From an uncultured Gammaproteobacteria bacterium (lineage in GTDB: Bacteria; Pseudomonadota; Gammaproteobacteria; CAMYKB01), in the NCBI GenBank assembly GCA_947258875.1, contig CAMYKB010000012.1, forward strand, positions 46,572 through 110,571: a DNA stretch of 64,000 nt. The letters run 5' to 3'. The first letter of the stretch is position 1, and the number at the start of each line of letters is the position of its first letter. Made by a program: the position numbers and the translations under genes. Shown here piece after piece: positions 18,234 through 28,626 of the stretch. Under the pieces are notes generated by a model, which worked only from the letters and a program-made list of their open reading frames with translations, did no database searches and was not told the origin of the DNA.

Positions 18234-19700
18234 ATGGACAGCATACAATTTCTAATCAAACCTCTGGGAAAATTCTGCTTATGTTTTTTCCTGCTGATTA
18301 TCGCAGCAACCGAATTTGACGCGCTAGCCCTGGATGAAACTGTCGCTGACAATACAAACGGCCAGACACTTTCGGCACAGGACGAACAACCAAAAAATGT
18401 TGGTTTTGTAAGGAAAAGAAAATCTAACAGATTTTCACTTTCGCTACGCGATACCGATATTGTCGAGGCCATGGAAATGTTATCGCGCAAGCAACGCGTT
18501 AACATTTTGTTATCCAAAAATGTTACCGGCAATGTGTCGGTCAATCTCTATGATGTCTCTATAGATCATGCCATCAATGCGATAGCGAGTACGGCTGGTT
18601 ATGCTGTTGAACGCCGTCAAGGTAGTTATTTCATTATTGACAGGAACGAGGCAGGCAAATACGAACAGGGCGGCATCACGCAATTACGTACATTCAAGGT
18701 ACAGTACTCTGACACGCAAGCAGTGGAAACCATTCTTAAGAATCATCTCTCTACTTATGGAAAAATTACGCCACTTCCTGAACGTAATCTGCTGGTTGTC
18801 GAGGATTCCCCCGAGTTTCTTGACCGCATAGAAAACCTGCTTTCTGCGATCGATAGGCAACCTAAGCAGATACTTATCGAGGCCAAGATACTTGAAATTG
18901 TTCTTGATGATAGCGAGACATTTGGCCTGGATTGGAAAAAGCTCTTTAACAGTGACGGTGGTCAGGGTAGTTTCGGTACAGGCGGACTGGCCAGCCCTGG
19001 TTCATCAGGTTTCTTTTTCAACCTCGTAACACCAAATATCGAGCTGGCACTGAACGCCCTGAACACCGAAGGCAGGGTACGCACCCTGTCTACACCCAAG
19101 CTGCTTGCACTGGAAAATCAGGAGGCTTCAGTTGTCATCGGAGATCGTATCGGTTACAGACTCACAACCACCATCAACCAGATCACCAGCGAAAGTATCG
19201 AATTCCTGGAATCAGGCGTCATCCTGAAGGTCGAACCGTCTGTTGATAACCAGGATCGTGTAATGTTGAAAATTCATCCTGAGGTCAGCACCGGCACCGT
19301 AACAGATGGGATACCAAGCCAAACGACAACCGAAGTAACCACGCAACTACTGGTACGCGACGCGCAGACTATCTTTATCGGCGGCCTGATGAAACGCAGC
19401 GTCAGCGAGAGCCGCGAAAGCGTGCCATTAGTCGGCGATGTACCGCTACTTGGGAAACTGTTTTCCAATAATGAAACATTAAGCGTCAATACAGAAACTG
19501 TAGTCATGATTACTCCTTATATCATTGATAATTACGATTCCAAATGGGTTGATCGCCATATATCCAAGATCGGTGCAGCTGAACAACAACTGACAGCGAA
19601 CGTACAACGCATCGAGGAAAAGGTTAAGCATGACTTTAAAAACAAAAACAGTAACTGGATCAGCGATAACGACGAGTTCCTGGATAGCAGTGACTGGTAA
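18234..19700 (+). CDS. MshL/PilQ-family secretin
   Basis: FSLSLRDTDIVEAMEMLSRKQRVNILLSKNVTG; LIEAKILEIVLDDSETFGLDWK; VPLVGDVPLLGKLF; start chosen at ATG 18234. Confidence 0.88.
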   Translation: MDSIQFLIKPLGKFCLCFFLLIIAATEFDALALDETVADNTNGQTLSAQDEQPKNVGFVRKRKSNRFSLSLRDTDIVEAMEMLSRKQRVNILLSKNVTGNVSVNLYDVSIDHAINAIASTAGYAVERRQGSYFIIDRNEAGKYEQGGITQLRTFKVQYSDTQAVETILKNHLSTYGKITPLPERNLLVVEDSPEFLDRIENLLSAIDRQPKQILIEAKILEIVLDDSETFGLDWKKLFNSDGGQGSFGTGGLASPGSSGFFFNLVTPNIELALNALNTEGRVRTLSTPKLLALENQEASVVIGDRIGYRLTTTINQITSESIEFLESGVILKVEPSVDNQDRVMLKIHPEVSTGTVTDGIPSQTTTEVTTQLLVRDAQTIFIGGLMKRSVSESRESVPLVGDVPLLGKLFSNNETLSVNTETVVMITPYIIDNYDSKWVDRHISKIGAAEQQLTANVQRIEEKVKHDFKNKNSNWISDNDEFLDSSDW

Positions 19701-19881
19701 TTGCGATACAACAGGAGCGCCACTGGCACTTAATATACTACCTTCAACAACATCCATCACCTCAAGCACTTCCAGGCTCATGAACAGGGCTTGAGATCCG
19801 GTGGATCCTGGTTATGATCGAAGTGCTTGCATAAGCGTTCAAAATAGCGGCGCTTTTGTATGATCGACGCTACAGGTATCA

Positions 19882-20412
19882 TTGAGCAAGCCGTCATCCG
19901 TCGATGCGGCAACACTACTACTAACCCTGGTGCGTGATGTGCTGTATGCTCTGATTCTTATCATTATCGCCAACGGCGCGCCCATAATTGCGCATCGCTT
20001 TCTTCGGGACAGATTCGCTTACCCCCTCGACGCAGGCATAAATTTCATCGACAGGCAGCCGCTACTGGGCCCGTCAAAAACCTGGCGCGGCCTGATCGCG
20101 TCTATCGTGATAACCACTTTCGCAGCCATCACGTTGGGGCTCGCCCCGAGCACCGGCATACTCGTGGCCTTGTCTTCCATGGCAGGCGACCTGCTCTCAA
20201 GTTTTATCAAGCGGCGCATGCATATCCCTTCCAGCGATATGGCCCTGGGCCTTGACCAGATACCGGAAGTGCTATTTCCGTTATTAGTGCTGCGTTCGCT
20301 ATTTTCTCTGACCTGGACCGAGATCCTAATACTGACCACAGTCTTTTTTATTGTGGAGCTCTTGCTATCCCGTCTGCTTTATAAACTGCATATCAGAAGG
20401 CGGCCGTATTGA
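19882..20412 (+). CDS. CDP-archaeol synthase (CarS/DUF46)-like membrane protein
   Basis: GPSKTWRGLIAS...GDLLSSFIKRRMHIPSSDMALGLDQIPE, hydrophobic. Confidence 0.72.
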   Translation: MSKPSSVDAATLLLTLVRDVLYALILIIIANGAPIIAHRFLRDRFAYPLDAGINFIDRQPLLGPSKTWRGLIASIVITTFAAITLGLAPSTGILVALSSMAGDLLSSFIKRRMHIPSSDMALGLDQIPEVLFPLLVLRSLFSLTWTEILILTTVFFIVELLLSRLLYKLHIRRRPY

Positions 20413-20429
20413 GAGCACACGGCTTTATA

Positions 20430-21383
20430 CTAGCCACTATGTAGATGATGGAGTGTGATTTCAGGCGGACAATTGAGACGCACATCCACCACACATGCAC
20501 CTGAACCCCTGGAGGTATAACCTTGCAGCTGATGATACTTCCAGCTGTCATAACAATATTCGCGCGGACAACGCGCATTGCACATCAATGGGATACCACC
20601 GGGAAGGCATATCTGACCACCATGCGTGTGACCGCAAAGCATGACATCAAAGCCAGCGTGTGCAGCATGTTTATAGATTTCAGGCGAGTGAGATAACAAT
20701 ATCGATGGCTCATCAAGCGCTATTCCTGCGGTCGCCTTTTCAAGGTTATCTGCACGGTAATAATGGGGGTCATCAATGCCGGCCACATGCAATACGGCCC
20801 CGTTACGCTGGATCACAATAGACTCATTGATCAACATCTGGATACCCATGGCCTCAAGACCAGGCAGCATGTGTATGCTATCGTGATTTCCAAGCACACC
20901 GTATACTTCCGTACCAAGCTGCGCCCTCACATGCTGCATGGCTTCGAGCGTGGCTTCGTATGGACCAAAGGTCTCAGCCCTGAAATCACCCGTCAATACA
21001 CACAGATCATATTCCACCTGTTGTACACGCTCAATGAGGGCAGCAGGCATTTGTGGATTCATATCCAGATGCGGGTCACTAATGTGCAGTATCGTATAGC
21101 CCTCAAATTCGCGGTGAAGTTTATTGATCGCAAAATTATTGTGATTGACTTGTATATCTAGCGCGTTTCTTTTGCCGCGCTCATGCAGAAACAGCAGCCT
21201 CAGCGAATTTCTGATAACAGAGCGAATGGAATACCAGTTTTCGATATGGAAAAAATTGTACCCCTGCCCGAAGATGTCTTTTTCATGATCGGATTCAATA
21301 CCTAATCGTTGCCGCAGATGCAGGCGCCCCACCCGTTCCTCGAGTAGTTGAAACAGTGGATCGTCATCAGGCATCTTGCTCAT
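20430..21383 (-). CDS. Metallophosphoesterase
   Basis: ILHISDPHLD...LTGDF...GVLGNHDS...LLSHSPE...LCGHTHGGQICLPGG. Confidence 0.9.
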   Translation of the reverse strand: MSKMPDDDPLFQLLEERVGRLHLRQRLGIESDHEKDIFGQGYNFFHIENWYSIRSVIRNSLRLLFLHERGKRNALDIQVNHNNFAINKLHREFEGYTILHISDPHLDMNPQMPAALIERVQQVEYDLCVLTGDFRAETFGPYEATLEAMQHVRAQLGTEVYGVLGNHDSIHMLPGLEAMGIQMLINESIVIQRNGAVLHVAGIDDPHYYRADNLEKATAGIALDEPSILLSHSPEIYKHAAHAGFDVMLCGHTHGGQICLPGGIPLMCNARCPREYCYDSWKYHQLQGYTSRGSGACVVDVRLNCPPEITLHHLHSG

Positions 21384-21520
21384 AGCTATATCACTTTATA
21401 GGCCAGTTGACTGTAAACACAAGCTAAAGGATTACAGCATTTCAGTGCCACTGCCCGCCGACTGCCTGTCGCCGATCCGCGACCCTGGCGCATCACAGAC
21501 CTTTCATCAGACCCATTTAC

Positions 21521-21534
21521 TTGATTTGCATCAA
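21521..21534. promoter_or_regulatory. Putative FNR/ANR site
   Basis: TTGATttgcATCAA, perfect FNR half-sites; -10-like TATAGC at 21555-21560 gives about -41.5 geometry. Confidence 0.6.
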
Positions 21535-21624
21535 ATTGCCACCCCGGCCTGCCATATAGCTTATTAAGCAGTAGTATCCCTAGTGCCCTGTTATAGACTC
21601 GTTACACCTTAAAGGAGCGCGACC

Positions 21625-21918
21625 ATGAATATCACATTACTCTCATTATCACTAGCGTCCTGCCTACTGCTTGCTGCCAATGCACAGGCAGCCGACTACC
21701 CGCTTGAATTCGAGGAACTGGATAGGGATGCCAGTGGCTACATTACTCCGGACGAGGCAAACGTACGCGAAGACCTGAACAAGAACTTCGCAGCAATAGA
21801 CACAGACGGCAATGGCAAACTTAATATTGCCGAGTATCAGGCCTATGAAGGTAAGGGACGTTTCGAGCCGCCGGAAGACAGTGAAACCCCTGAGCTTGGC
21901 GCCGCACCGACCAGATAA
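21625..21918 (+). CDS. Secreted EF-hand protein
   Basis: Signal peptide; FEELDRDASGYITPDEA and FAAIDTDGNGKLNIAEY. Confidence 0.85.
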   Translation: MNITLLSLSLASCLLLAANAQAADYPLEFEELDRDASGYITPDEANVREDLNKNFAAIDTDGNGKLNIAEYQAYEGKGRFEPPEDSETPELGAAPTR

Positions 21919-21950
21919 CTACGGTAATCAACAGAATCAGTAATAAAACT

Positions 21951-21982
21951 ATAGCGGGCAGTTGATGATAACTGCCCGCTAT
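21951..21982. terminator. Bidirectional hairpin between convergent genes
   Basis: atagcgggcagtt-gatgat-aactgcccgctat, 13-bp perfect stem. Confidence 0.75.
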
Positions 21983-22001
21983 GCTTATGGTGTTAAAAAA
22001 T

Positions 22002-24215
22002 CTAGAATTCAGCCCTGAAACCGGCCGTCACCGTACGCGGCTTTCCTGGTCTGGCACCCGCGGGACGCCGCGCAGCCATGTAGACCTCATCCGTGAGGTT
22101 TTCAACGGCAAGGAACAGTCTGCCAGTTCCTTTCAATCTATACTCGCCCGCTAAATCCACAACCCAGTGATCCGCAATCAATTCACTATCCGGAATACTG
22201 CCTTGCCCGGCAACTGCACGCATTTCATCGGTATATTTGGCATGGAGGTTCAAACTCCAGTCATTAGCCAACACCCCAATGCCCGCTGATAGCTGTTGCT
22301 GAGGAATATAGGGCAACTCATCGCTTGCAAGCACATCGCCCCATTCACCGAAGCTACTGTCAAAGCTGTTTTGGAATTCTGCTTTTGTATAGGTATAGGC
22401 AAGCCGCAGCGGAATCCCGTATTTGAAATCACGAGCCGCACCAATATCGTAACCAAGGACCGCCTCAAGACCAACTACATCAACTTCGCCGCCGTCGAAT
22501 TGATCTCCTGCGGTACAACTCCCACCACTGGACGCGGTACATGTTCCGAGCAGGTTATCGTATTGATTATAAAACCCTATCGCTTCCGCATTAAATCCAT
22601 CCTGTCTGTAACGCAGCCCAAGTTCAGTATTGATGCTCTCCTCCGCATCAGCTTGGGTGCCCGGCCCAGGCGCAGTGAAGCCCTTGTGTATTCCCGCTAA
22701 CACCGTGACTGCATCGTTGACCTGATAACTAATACCAATCCCAGGCGTCACCGCAGAAACATCATTGTCGACAGTGGTTGGTGTAGTGGTTCGCCCGGGA
22801 TCACTGGAGCCATAGTCCTCTCGCGTCAATTCGATGTCTTCGTAGCGAACACCCGGTGTCATAATAAAGTTACCAAAACGAATCTCATCTTGCACAAACA
22901 GAGCCAATGCCTCAGCAGAGGCGACACGGTTATTCTTGTTTCCAGTGCCAGGCGTTCCGGCTGTAGTCAGCACCATGGTGCCGTTAATCATTTGATAGTC
23001 ATCCACCCACTGATGGCGATCTTCTTCATCTTCGTGATACCGAATGCCGACTTCGATATCATGGTCTAGTGCAGCAGTTTGCAGCTGGACACCAACAATT
23101 GATTCGATCCCCTGCGAATAATATTCACGATTGTTGGCCTTGACTTCCAGCGCATCAGCCACGCTATTTCCGCCCACGATAACCGCGTACTCGTTTGCAA
23201 AACTAACCGGATCCGCAAGGATGCTACTGATGCCTGCGCCATCAACCTTGTTAAGCTTGTACCAGTTACGCTTGAAATCATTACGATACAATGTACTTGT
23301 GATATCCACTTTATCGCTCGCCTGTATATGGTGACGCAGCTGGTATTGTTGATGTTCAGCATCCATCACATCCTTCTGTGAAGCGGCATAACGTCGAAAA
23401 GGGGTCGCATCAAAATCAGCTTCAGTCAGCCCGAGATAACTCAGGTTCGATAACTCGTCTGTAGCACCTAGCTTCAGCTCGAGCTCCTGGTAATGTTCAC
23501 TGTCGGCGTCGCTGTTGATCCGAAATTTCATCATGTAATCCGCGACATCGATGCCGGTAGCAGCGCCGTTATCCAGTTGCTTAAAGCCATCATTTGAAAT
23601 TTGGAAGGTTTCTGCCAACCAGCCGAAGTTGTTTTTTGAGTCACCGATGAAGGCATGTGTTTCCCGCAACCGGTCATCGCCCGCCTTAAACGACACACTG
23701 CCACGCAATTGATCAGGTACGGACCGGCTGATCAGGTTGAGCGCGCCACCGTTTGTATTCGGCCCGTGTTTGATTGCAGCCGGACCTTTCATAACCTCGA
23801 CTGTCTGCATACGCCCTGTCATCGGGAAGTAATAGGCTGACGGCGCCGCGTACGGTGCCGGAGCAATCAGTACGCCATCCTCCATGACAGTGATCTTGCT
23901 GCTGCGATCGACACCAGTGCCACGCATCCCTATATTTGGTCGCAAACCGTAACCGTCTTCTTCCTGCAGGTTAATACCCGGTAGCGTACTCAACACGCGG
24001 TTGATATCGCTATAGTCATGCTTGTCCAACTCTTGCTCGTCAATAACCTGGGCCGAACCGCTGATTTCGTCTACTTGTGACGGGTCGCCAACGACCATGA
24101 CACGATCCAGTACCAGAGCTGAAACCTGGCTAACCTCTTCAGCCAGAAGCGCGCCAGTTCCTGACAGAAATACCAGTGAAACAAGCCCTAAATTGTTGAT
24201 ATACCGATACCCCAT
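22002..24215 (-). CDS. TonB-dependent receptor (FecA-like)
   Basis: Plug domain GLRPNIGMRGTGVDRSSKITVMEDGVLIAPAPYAAPSAYYFP...VMKGPAAIKHGPNTNGGALNLISR; C-terminal aromatic F. Confidence 0.9.
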   Translation of the reverse strand: MGYRYINNLGLVSLVFLSGTGALLAEEVSQVSALVLDRVMVVGDPSQVDEISGSAQVIDEQELDKHDYSDINRVLSTLPGINLQEEDGYGLRPNIGMRGTGVDRSSKITVMEDGVLIAPAPYAAPSAYYFPMTGRMQTVEVMKGPAAIKHGPNTNGGALNLISRSVPDQLRGSVSFKAGDDRLRETHAFIGDSKNNFGWLAETFQISNDGFKQLDNGAATGIDVADYMMKFRINSDADSEHYQELELKLGATDELSNLSYLGLTEADFDATPFRRYAASQKDVMDAEHQQYQLRHHIQASDKVDITSTLYRNDFKRNWYKLNKVDGAGISSILADPVSFANEYAVIVGGNSVADALEVKANNREYYSQGIESIVGVQLQTAALDHDIEVGIRYHEDEEDRHQWVDDYQMINGTMVLTTAGTPGTGNKNNRVASAEALALFVQDEIRFGNFIMTPGVRYEDIELTREDYGSSDPGRTTTPTTVDNDVSAVTPGIGISYQVNDAVTVLAGIHKGFTAPGPGTQADAEESINTELGLRYRQDGFNAEAIGFYNQYDNLLGTCTASSGGSCTAGDQFDGGEVDVVGLEAVLGYDIGAARDFKYGIPLRLAYTYTKAEFQNSFDSSFGEWGDVLASDELPYIPQQQLSAGIGVLANDWSLNLHAKYTDEMRAVAGQGSIPDSELIADHWVVDLAGEYRLKGTGRLFLAVENLTDEVYMAARRPAGARPGKPRTVTAGFRAEF

Positions 24216-24274
24216 GACCTAATTTCTCCAAATTTGCTATGTGAATAAGAGATCGATAATATTAGAAATATAAC

Positions 24275-24293
24275 GCTAATGCAAATCATTATC
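24275..24293. promoter_or_regulatory. Putative Fur box upstream of the TonB receptor
   Basis: GCTAATGCAAATCATTATC, 16/19 match to GATAATGATAATCATTATC. Confidence 0.65.
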
Positions 24294-24596
24294 GTTTAGA
24301 TTTACAGGTTAGCCCTGAATAACTGGCGAAATCGTTGCAAACTAGGACAGACACCATCGAATGGCCATGCGGGCCCGTGCGGCTACGAGCCGGTCTACAC
24401 GTTGAAACTGCGCTGAATCATTACGGCAACCTTACAAACCGCATACAGGAGTGCATTTGAACATCCTGATACGATGACTACCTCTGTAGCCATATCAGTA
24501 GAGATTATGGGACCCGCTTTATGTCTCTGGGGCTTCTCAACTCGCAACTCTTCAACCTAGCAGATAAACATCTGATCACTGCAAATGGATCCAACA

Positions 24597-26882
24597 TCAG
24601 TCGTTGAGTTTCGAATCAAGCATCATGATCAACGGAGGCAGGAAAAAAAAGTCCGCGAGTAATGCATAGGACAGCGTAAGTGAAAGCAGCAGACCACTCA
24701 CCCAGGTCGGAGAAAAAGGTGAAGCCGTCAACACCAGAAACCCGGCAACCAGGACAACCGTCGTAATAGTCAGTGCCATGCCGACCGTCTGGAAAGCGTA
24801 GCGCATACTCTCCACAGCATTACCGGATAAATTGATACGTGCGTGGCGGTATTTACTTAAAAAGTGCACAGTATCATCAACTACAATACCGAGGCTCATG
24901 CAAATGACGACTGAGGCCGACATATCCACCTTACCTACAAGCAACGCCCATGTACCATAAGCGAGCCCAGCTGGCGCAAGGTTAGGTATTAGGCTTATCA
25001 AGCCGAGACGAATGGAACGTAATGCGAAGATCAGTACGAAGGAAATCAATATGAGCGCCAGCACCGTACCTTTCAGCAGACTGCGGATATTGCGATGGTT
25101 GATATGGGCAAAGATCATGTCAAGTCCGGTGCCTTCACTGTGGCCGATATCAGCGGCGTTCAGCTTCAGCCATTGCTGTGCACCTCGATCGAAATCAAGC
25201 AATCTTTCGGAATCTGTTTTATGCAATACCACTGTTACCACCGATGTGGAACGGTTGTAATTGACGATATCGTCAAGATTTAATTCTCTCGGCAAGCCAA
25301 TTTCATAAAGAAGAAAAAGTTGTGCTGCCAGTTGCCTGCTATCCGGCAGCTTATACCAGTTAGTGTCATCACCATGCATGCTGCGATTAAGCCGCTTGTA
25401 TATATCCGTAAGGCTACCAACATAAGAAACACCATCCTGCAGCCTACACCAGTTGACAAAGCCTTCTACGGCACGCAAATATTCTGGCTCATGTATCCCA
25501 TGATCCTCACGGCTTTCCAGAACATAACGTATATAGTGAATACCGGTAAGTTCATTATTGATGGCCTCTACCGATTGACGTAACGGAAATGATTCATCAA
25601 AGTATTCATTCCAGCGTTCAGTCAACTGGTTCCTGGGAATAAAGCTGACAAGCACAACCACCAGAATCGTCATTGCAACAAGAAAATATTTATGGTGTGA
25701 GATAACATAAATGCCGAACCTGTCCATCCAGATATTGGCGCCCTTACCGACATGATTTTTCCCAATATCCATCCAGAACAAAAGCGCCGGCAGAAAAGTC
25801 ATGGTTAGCAGGTATGCAAACAAGACGCCTAAGGCGACCATATTTCCCAAGTCTCGGTAGGGTGGTGAATCGCTAAAGTTAAGGCACAACACCCCAATTA
25901 TGGTTGTCACACTGGTGATAAATACCGGATTGGCATTAATTTTCAAAGATTCAAGAATTGAGTCTTTGCGGGCTTTACCTGTACGCAGTCCGTGAAAATA
26001 GGTAATCAATATATGCACCGCATCCGCCACAGCGATAGTCATGACGATGCTGGGAACCCAGCCCGCGACAGGCGTCAGTGTCTTGCCCGCCCATCCATAG
26101 ATACCCATCGTAGCCAGCGTGGAAAATGTAACCAATATCACTGTCACCAGCATCCCTTTCACGCTGCGTAACAGCACGAGTAGCAGAATGATAATCACGA
26201 TGTAGCTAACGGATACCAGTCTTGAGAGGTCATGCTGAACTGCCTCGCCCAGGGTAGTGCCAGCGACGCTGCTTCCTGCCAGCAATATTTCAATATCGGG
26301 ATACCGGGAAGAAAACTCCTCAAGCAACTCACGCCCGGCAAATACACTCACGTCATTTGCTTTGACATCATCTCCGGGAAGATCGAGCCGTACTCGCACC
26401 CCCGTTACTTTGCCATTTATCGGTACGAGATTATTGAGCAACGACGGCTCACTCAGAACGATCTCTTTTATTCTCTGCAAATCACGCCCGTCAAGCGTCT
26501 CAGGATCAACGACAAGATAATCAATAACAAGATCATCTCCGTCAGCCTCGGTGTGTTGATAATTAGTTAAAGAATTAACACGATCCGCATAAGGAAGAGA
26601 CCATGCCTTCTCTGTTAACGACCAGATAAGAGCAATGACATCCTTTTGAAAAACATCGCCTGTTTTAGGCCGGATAAAATAATAAAGGCTATCCTGCTTA
26701 CCAAAGGTTTCTTCCAAATTATCAAATGCGGCCAACTGCGGGTTATCTTCACTAAAGTAGACCCGAAAGTCGTTGGTAATAGTAAGTCGATGTACACCCG
26801 AGCCTAGCAGAAGCACAATGGTGGCAGCCAAAACTACGATGAGTTTAGGATAGTTCTGAATGATGTGGAAATAGCGTTGCAT
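24597..26882 (-). CDS. RND/MMPL-superfamily exporter
   Basis: Two sets of TM segments, SMSLGIVVDDTVHFLSKYRHAR, IAVADAVHILITYFHGLR. Confidence 0.88.
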   Translation of the reverse strand: MQRYFHIIQNYPKLIVVLAATIVLLLGSGVHRLTITNDFRVYFSEDNPQLAAFDNLEETFGKQDSLYYFIRPKTGDVFQKDVIALIWSLTEKAWSLPYADRVNSLTNYQHTEADGDDLVIDYLVVDPETLDGRDLQRIKEIVLSEPSLLNNLVPINGKVTGVRVRLDLPGDDVKANDVSVFAGRELLEEFSSRYPDIEILLAGSSVAGTTLGEAVQHDLSRLVSVSYIVIIILLLVLLRSVKGMLVTVILVTFSTLATMGIYGWAGKTLTPVAGWVPSIVMTIAVADAVHILITYFHGLRTGKARKDSILESLKINANPVFITSVTTIIGVLCLNFSDSPPYRDLGNMVALGVLFAYLLTMTFLPALLFWMDIGKNHVGKGANIWMDRFGIYVISHHKYFLVAMTILVVVLVSFIPRNQLTERWNEYFDESFPLRQSVEAINNELTGIHYIRYVLESREDHGIHEPEYLRAVEGFVNWCRLQDGVSYVGSLTDIYKRLNRSMHGDDTNWYKLPDSRQLAAQLFLLYEIGLPRELNLDDIVNYNRSTSVVTVVLHKTDSERLLDFDRGAQQWLKLNAADIGHSEGTGLDMIFAHINHRNIRSLLKGTVLALILISFVLIFALRSIRLGLISLIPNLAPAGLAYGTWALLVGKVDMSASVVICMSLGIVVDDTVHFLSKYRHARINLSGNAVESMRYAFQTVGMALTITTVVLVAGFLVLTASPFSPTWVSGLLLSLTLSYALLADFFFLPPLIMMLDSKLND

Positions 26883-26944
26883 CGTTAAGTTTAATTATTG
26901 ATTGCTATTGATGAACAATGTATCGCAGCTAATTATCAAGGCAA

Positions 26945-27808
26945 CTACAGGTAGCTTGCAAAGAAATTTAATATCCGTTTTTCATATTCTGCAGGACTGT
27001 GGAGATGGAGATTCTCGTGCGCCGCATCATCGATGACCCATAATTGTTTAGGTTGCGGTAATTTTTCATATAACCGCTCGGATTCAGCTAGCGTGGTGTG
27101 TTGATCTTTTGCACCCGCTACAAGCAATACGGGCACTTTCACATCCCCCGCCTTGTCGATGGGAGCCAGAGCAGCTGGATCAAAACCCAGGCGCGGCTTG
27201 ATTTGCCAGATCAACAAAGGCGAAAGATGGCGGCCCAACGGCCCAAGGCGAATAGCGATACGATTAGCAATAGCCTCTTTTAAGCTGGGATAAACTGCCT
27301 CAAGCACCAACGCGTCGGCAGATTGCACCACCGAGCTCAACATGACCGCGACACCCCCCAGGGAAGCTCCGATCACGCCGATCGGTTCCCCAGGTATGCG
27401 TTGATGAAAATAACTTAATGCGTCATCAGCATCCTGAGCCTCAAGGTAGCCATAGGTAATATACTCACCCGCACTCTCACCATGCGCCTGGAAGTCAAAC
27501 AGCAGCAATGAGTAACCCGCGCGATACAGAAAATTAGCGCGGTCCAGCATTTCGCGCCTGTTAGACTTAACACTATGCATTAGCAGTATTCCGCCCTTAC
27601 CTGCATTGCCTTTTACATACCAACCCGACAGCAGATTTCCGGACTTGCCCGCAAACGTAACCGCTTCTATAGGAAGGGTGGCTGGTATGGAATCGATCGT
27701 TGCGGGGCGCGCAGCAAATAGCGCATTACCCAACCATAGCGATGCGACAAGTACACTACAGGCACTTATGGCTGCGGTGATAACGATATGTTTTAACCTG
27801 ATACTCAT
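26945..27808 (-). CDS. Alpha/beta hydrolase
   Basis: GVIGASLGGVAVMLSS nucleophile elbow; ATG overlaps mutM stop as TAATG. Confidence 0.85.
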   Translation of the reverse strand: MSIRLKHIVITAAISACSVLVASLWLGNALFAARPATIDSIPATLPIEAVTFAGKSGNLLSGWYVKGNAGKGGILLMHSVKSNRREMLDRANFLYRAGYSLLLFDFQAHGESAGEYITYGYLEAQDADDALSYFHQRIPGEPIGVIGASLGGVAVMLSSVVQSADALVLEAVYPSLKEAIANRIAIRLGPLGRHLSPLLIWQIKPRLGFDPAALAPIDKAGDVKVPVLLVAGAKDQHTTLAESERLYEKLPQPKQLWVIDDAAHENLHLHSPAEYEKRILNFFASYL

Positions 27809-28626
27809 TACCCCGCCTGACACAGAGCGCAATAATAAGTCGCACGCTGCCCCTGCACACGCAGCTTGATAGCTGTACCGCACTGCGGGCAGGGCTCTGC
27901 CTGCCTGCCATAAACATTCAGCTCGTTGGCGAAATAACCGGGCTTGCCATCTTCATGCGTGAAATCACGCAATGTGGTACCGCCAAATTTGATGGCTTTT
28001 GTAAGCACATGTTTGATAGCGCCGACCAGTTTTACATACCGCGCTCTACTGACTCGCCCGGCCTGACGCACAGGATTGATACCGGCTAAAAACAGGGCCT
28101 CGCTGGCATAGATATTACCGACACCGGCGACGATATGGCTATTCATAATAAATTGCTTCACCGAGACCCGACGACCGCGCGATTTTCGGTAAAGGTATTC
28201 AGCATCGAATACATCATCCAATGGCTCAGGTCCAATACCCTTCAATAATGCATGCTGCATGGGGTCTCCCTTAACCCATAACAGCGCTCCGAAACGGCGC
28301 GGGTCACGTAGCCGTAGCGCCTTTGCGGAACTCAGCACTATATCGACATGGTCATGCAGTTCCGGCATGGATTTTTTGTTAACTACCCTCAAGCTGCCGG
28401 ACATCCCGAGATGAACAATGGCAGTACCTGCTTTGGTTGTGAGCAACAAATATTTTGCGCGTCGTTCGACGCTACTGACGACCTGACCAACAAGTAGACG
28501 TTTTAAATTTTTGGGTATCGGCCAACGCAATTGACGTTGACGGACGATGACATCGGTGACACGCTTACCCTTAACGTGCGGTTCTATACCCCTGCGCGTG
28601 GTTTCAACCTCGGGTAATTCAGGCAT
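27808..28626 (-). CDS. mutM: Formamidopyrimidine-DNA glycosylase
   Basis: [18 protein letters not shown]-terminal zinc finger CPQCGTAI...YYCALCQ. Confidence 0.95.
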   Translation of the reverse strand: MPELPEVETTRRGIEPHVKGKRVTDVIVRQRQLRWPIPKNLKRLLVGQVVSSVERRAKYLLLTTKAGTAIVHLGMSGSLRVVNKKSMPELHDHVDIVLSSAKALRLRDPRRFGALLWVKGDPMQHALLKGIGPEPLDDVFDAEYLYRKSRGRRVSVKQFIMNSHIVAGVGNIYASEALFLAGINPVRQAGRVSRARYVKLVGAIKHVLTKAIKFGGTTLRDFTHEDGKPGYFANELNVYGRQAEPCPQCGTAIKLRVQGQRATYYCALCQAG

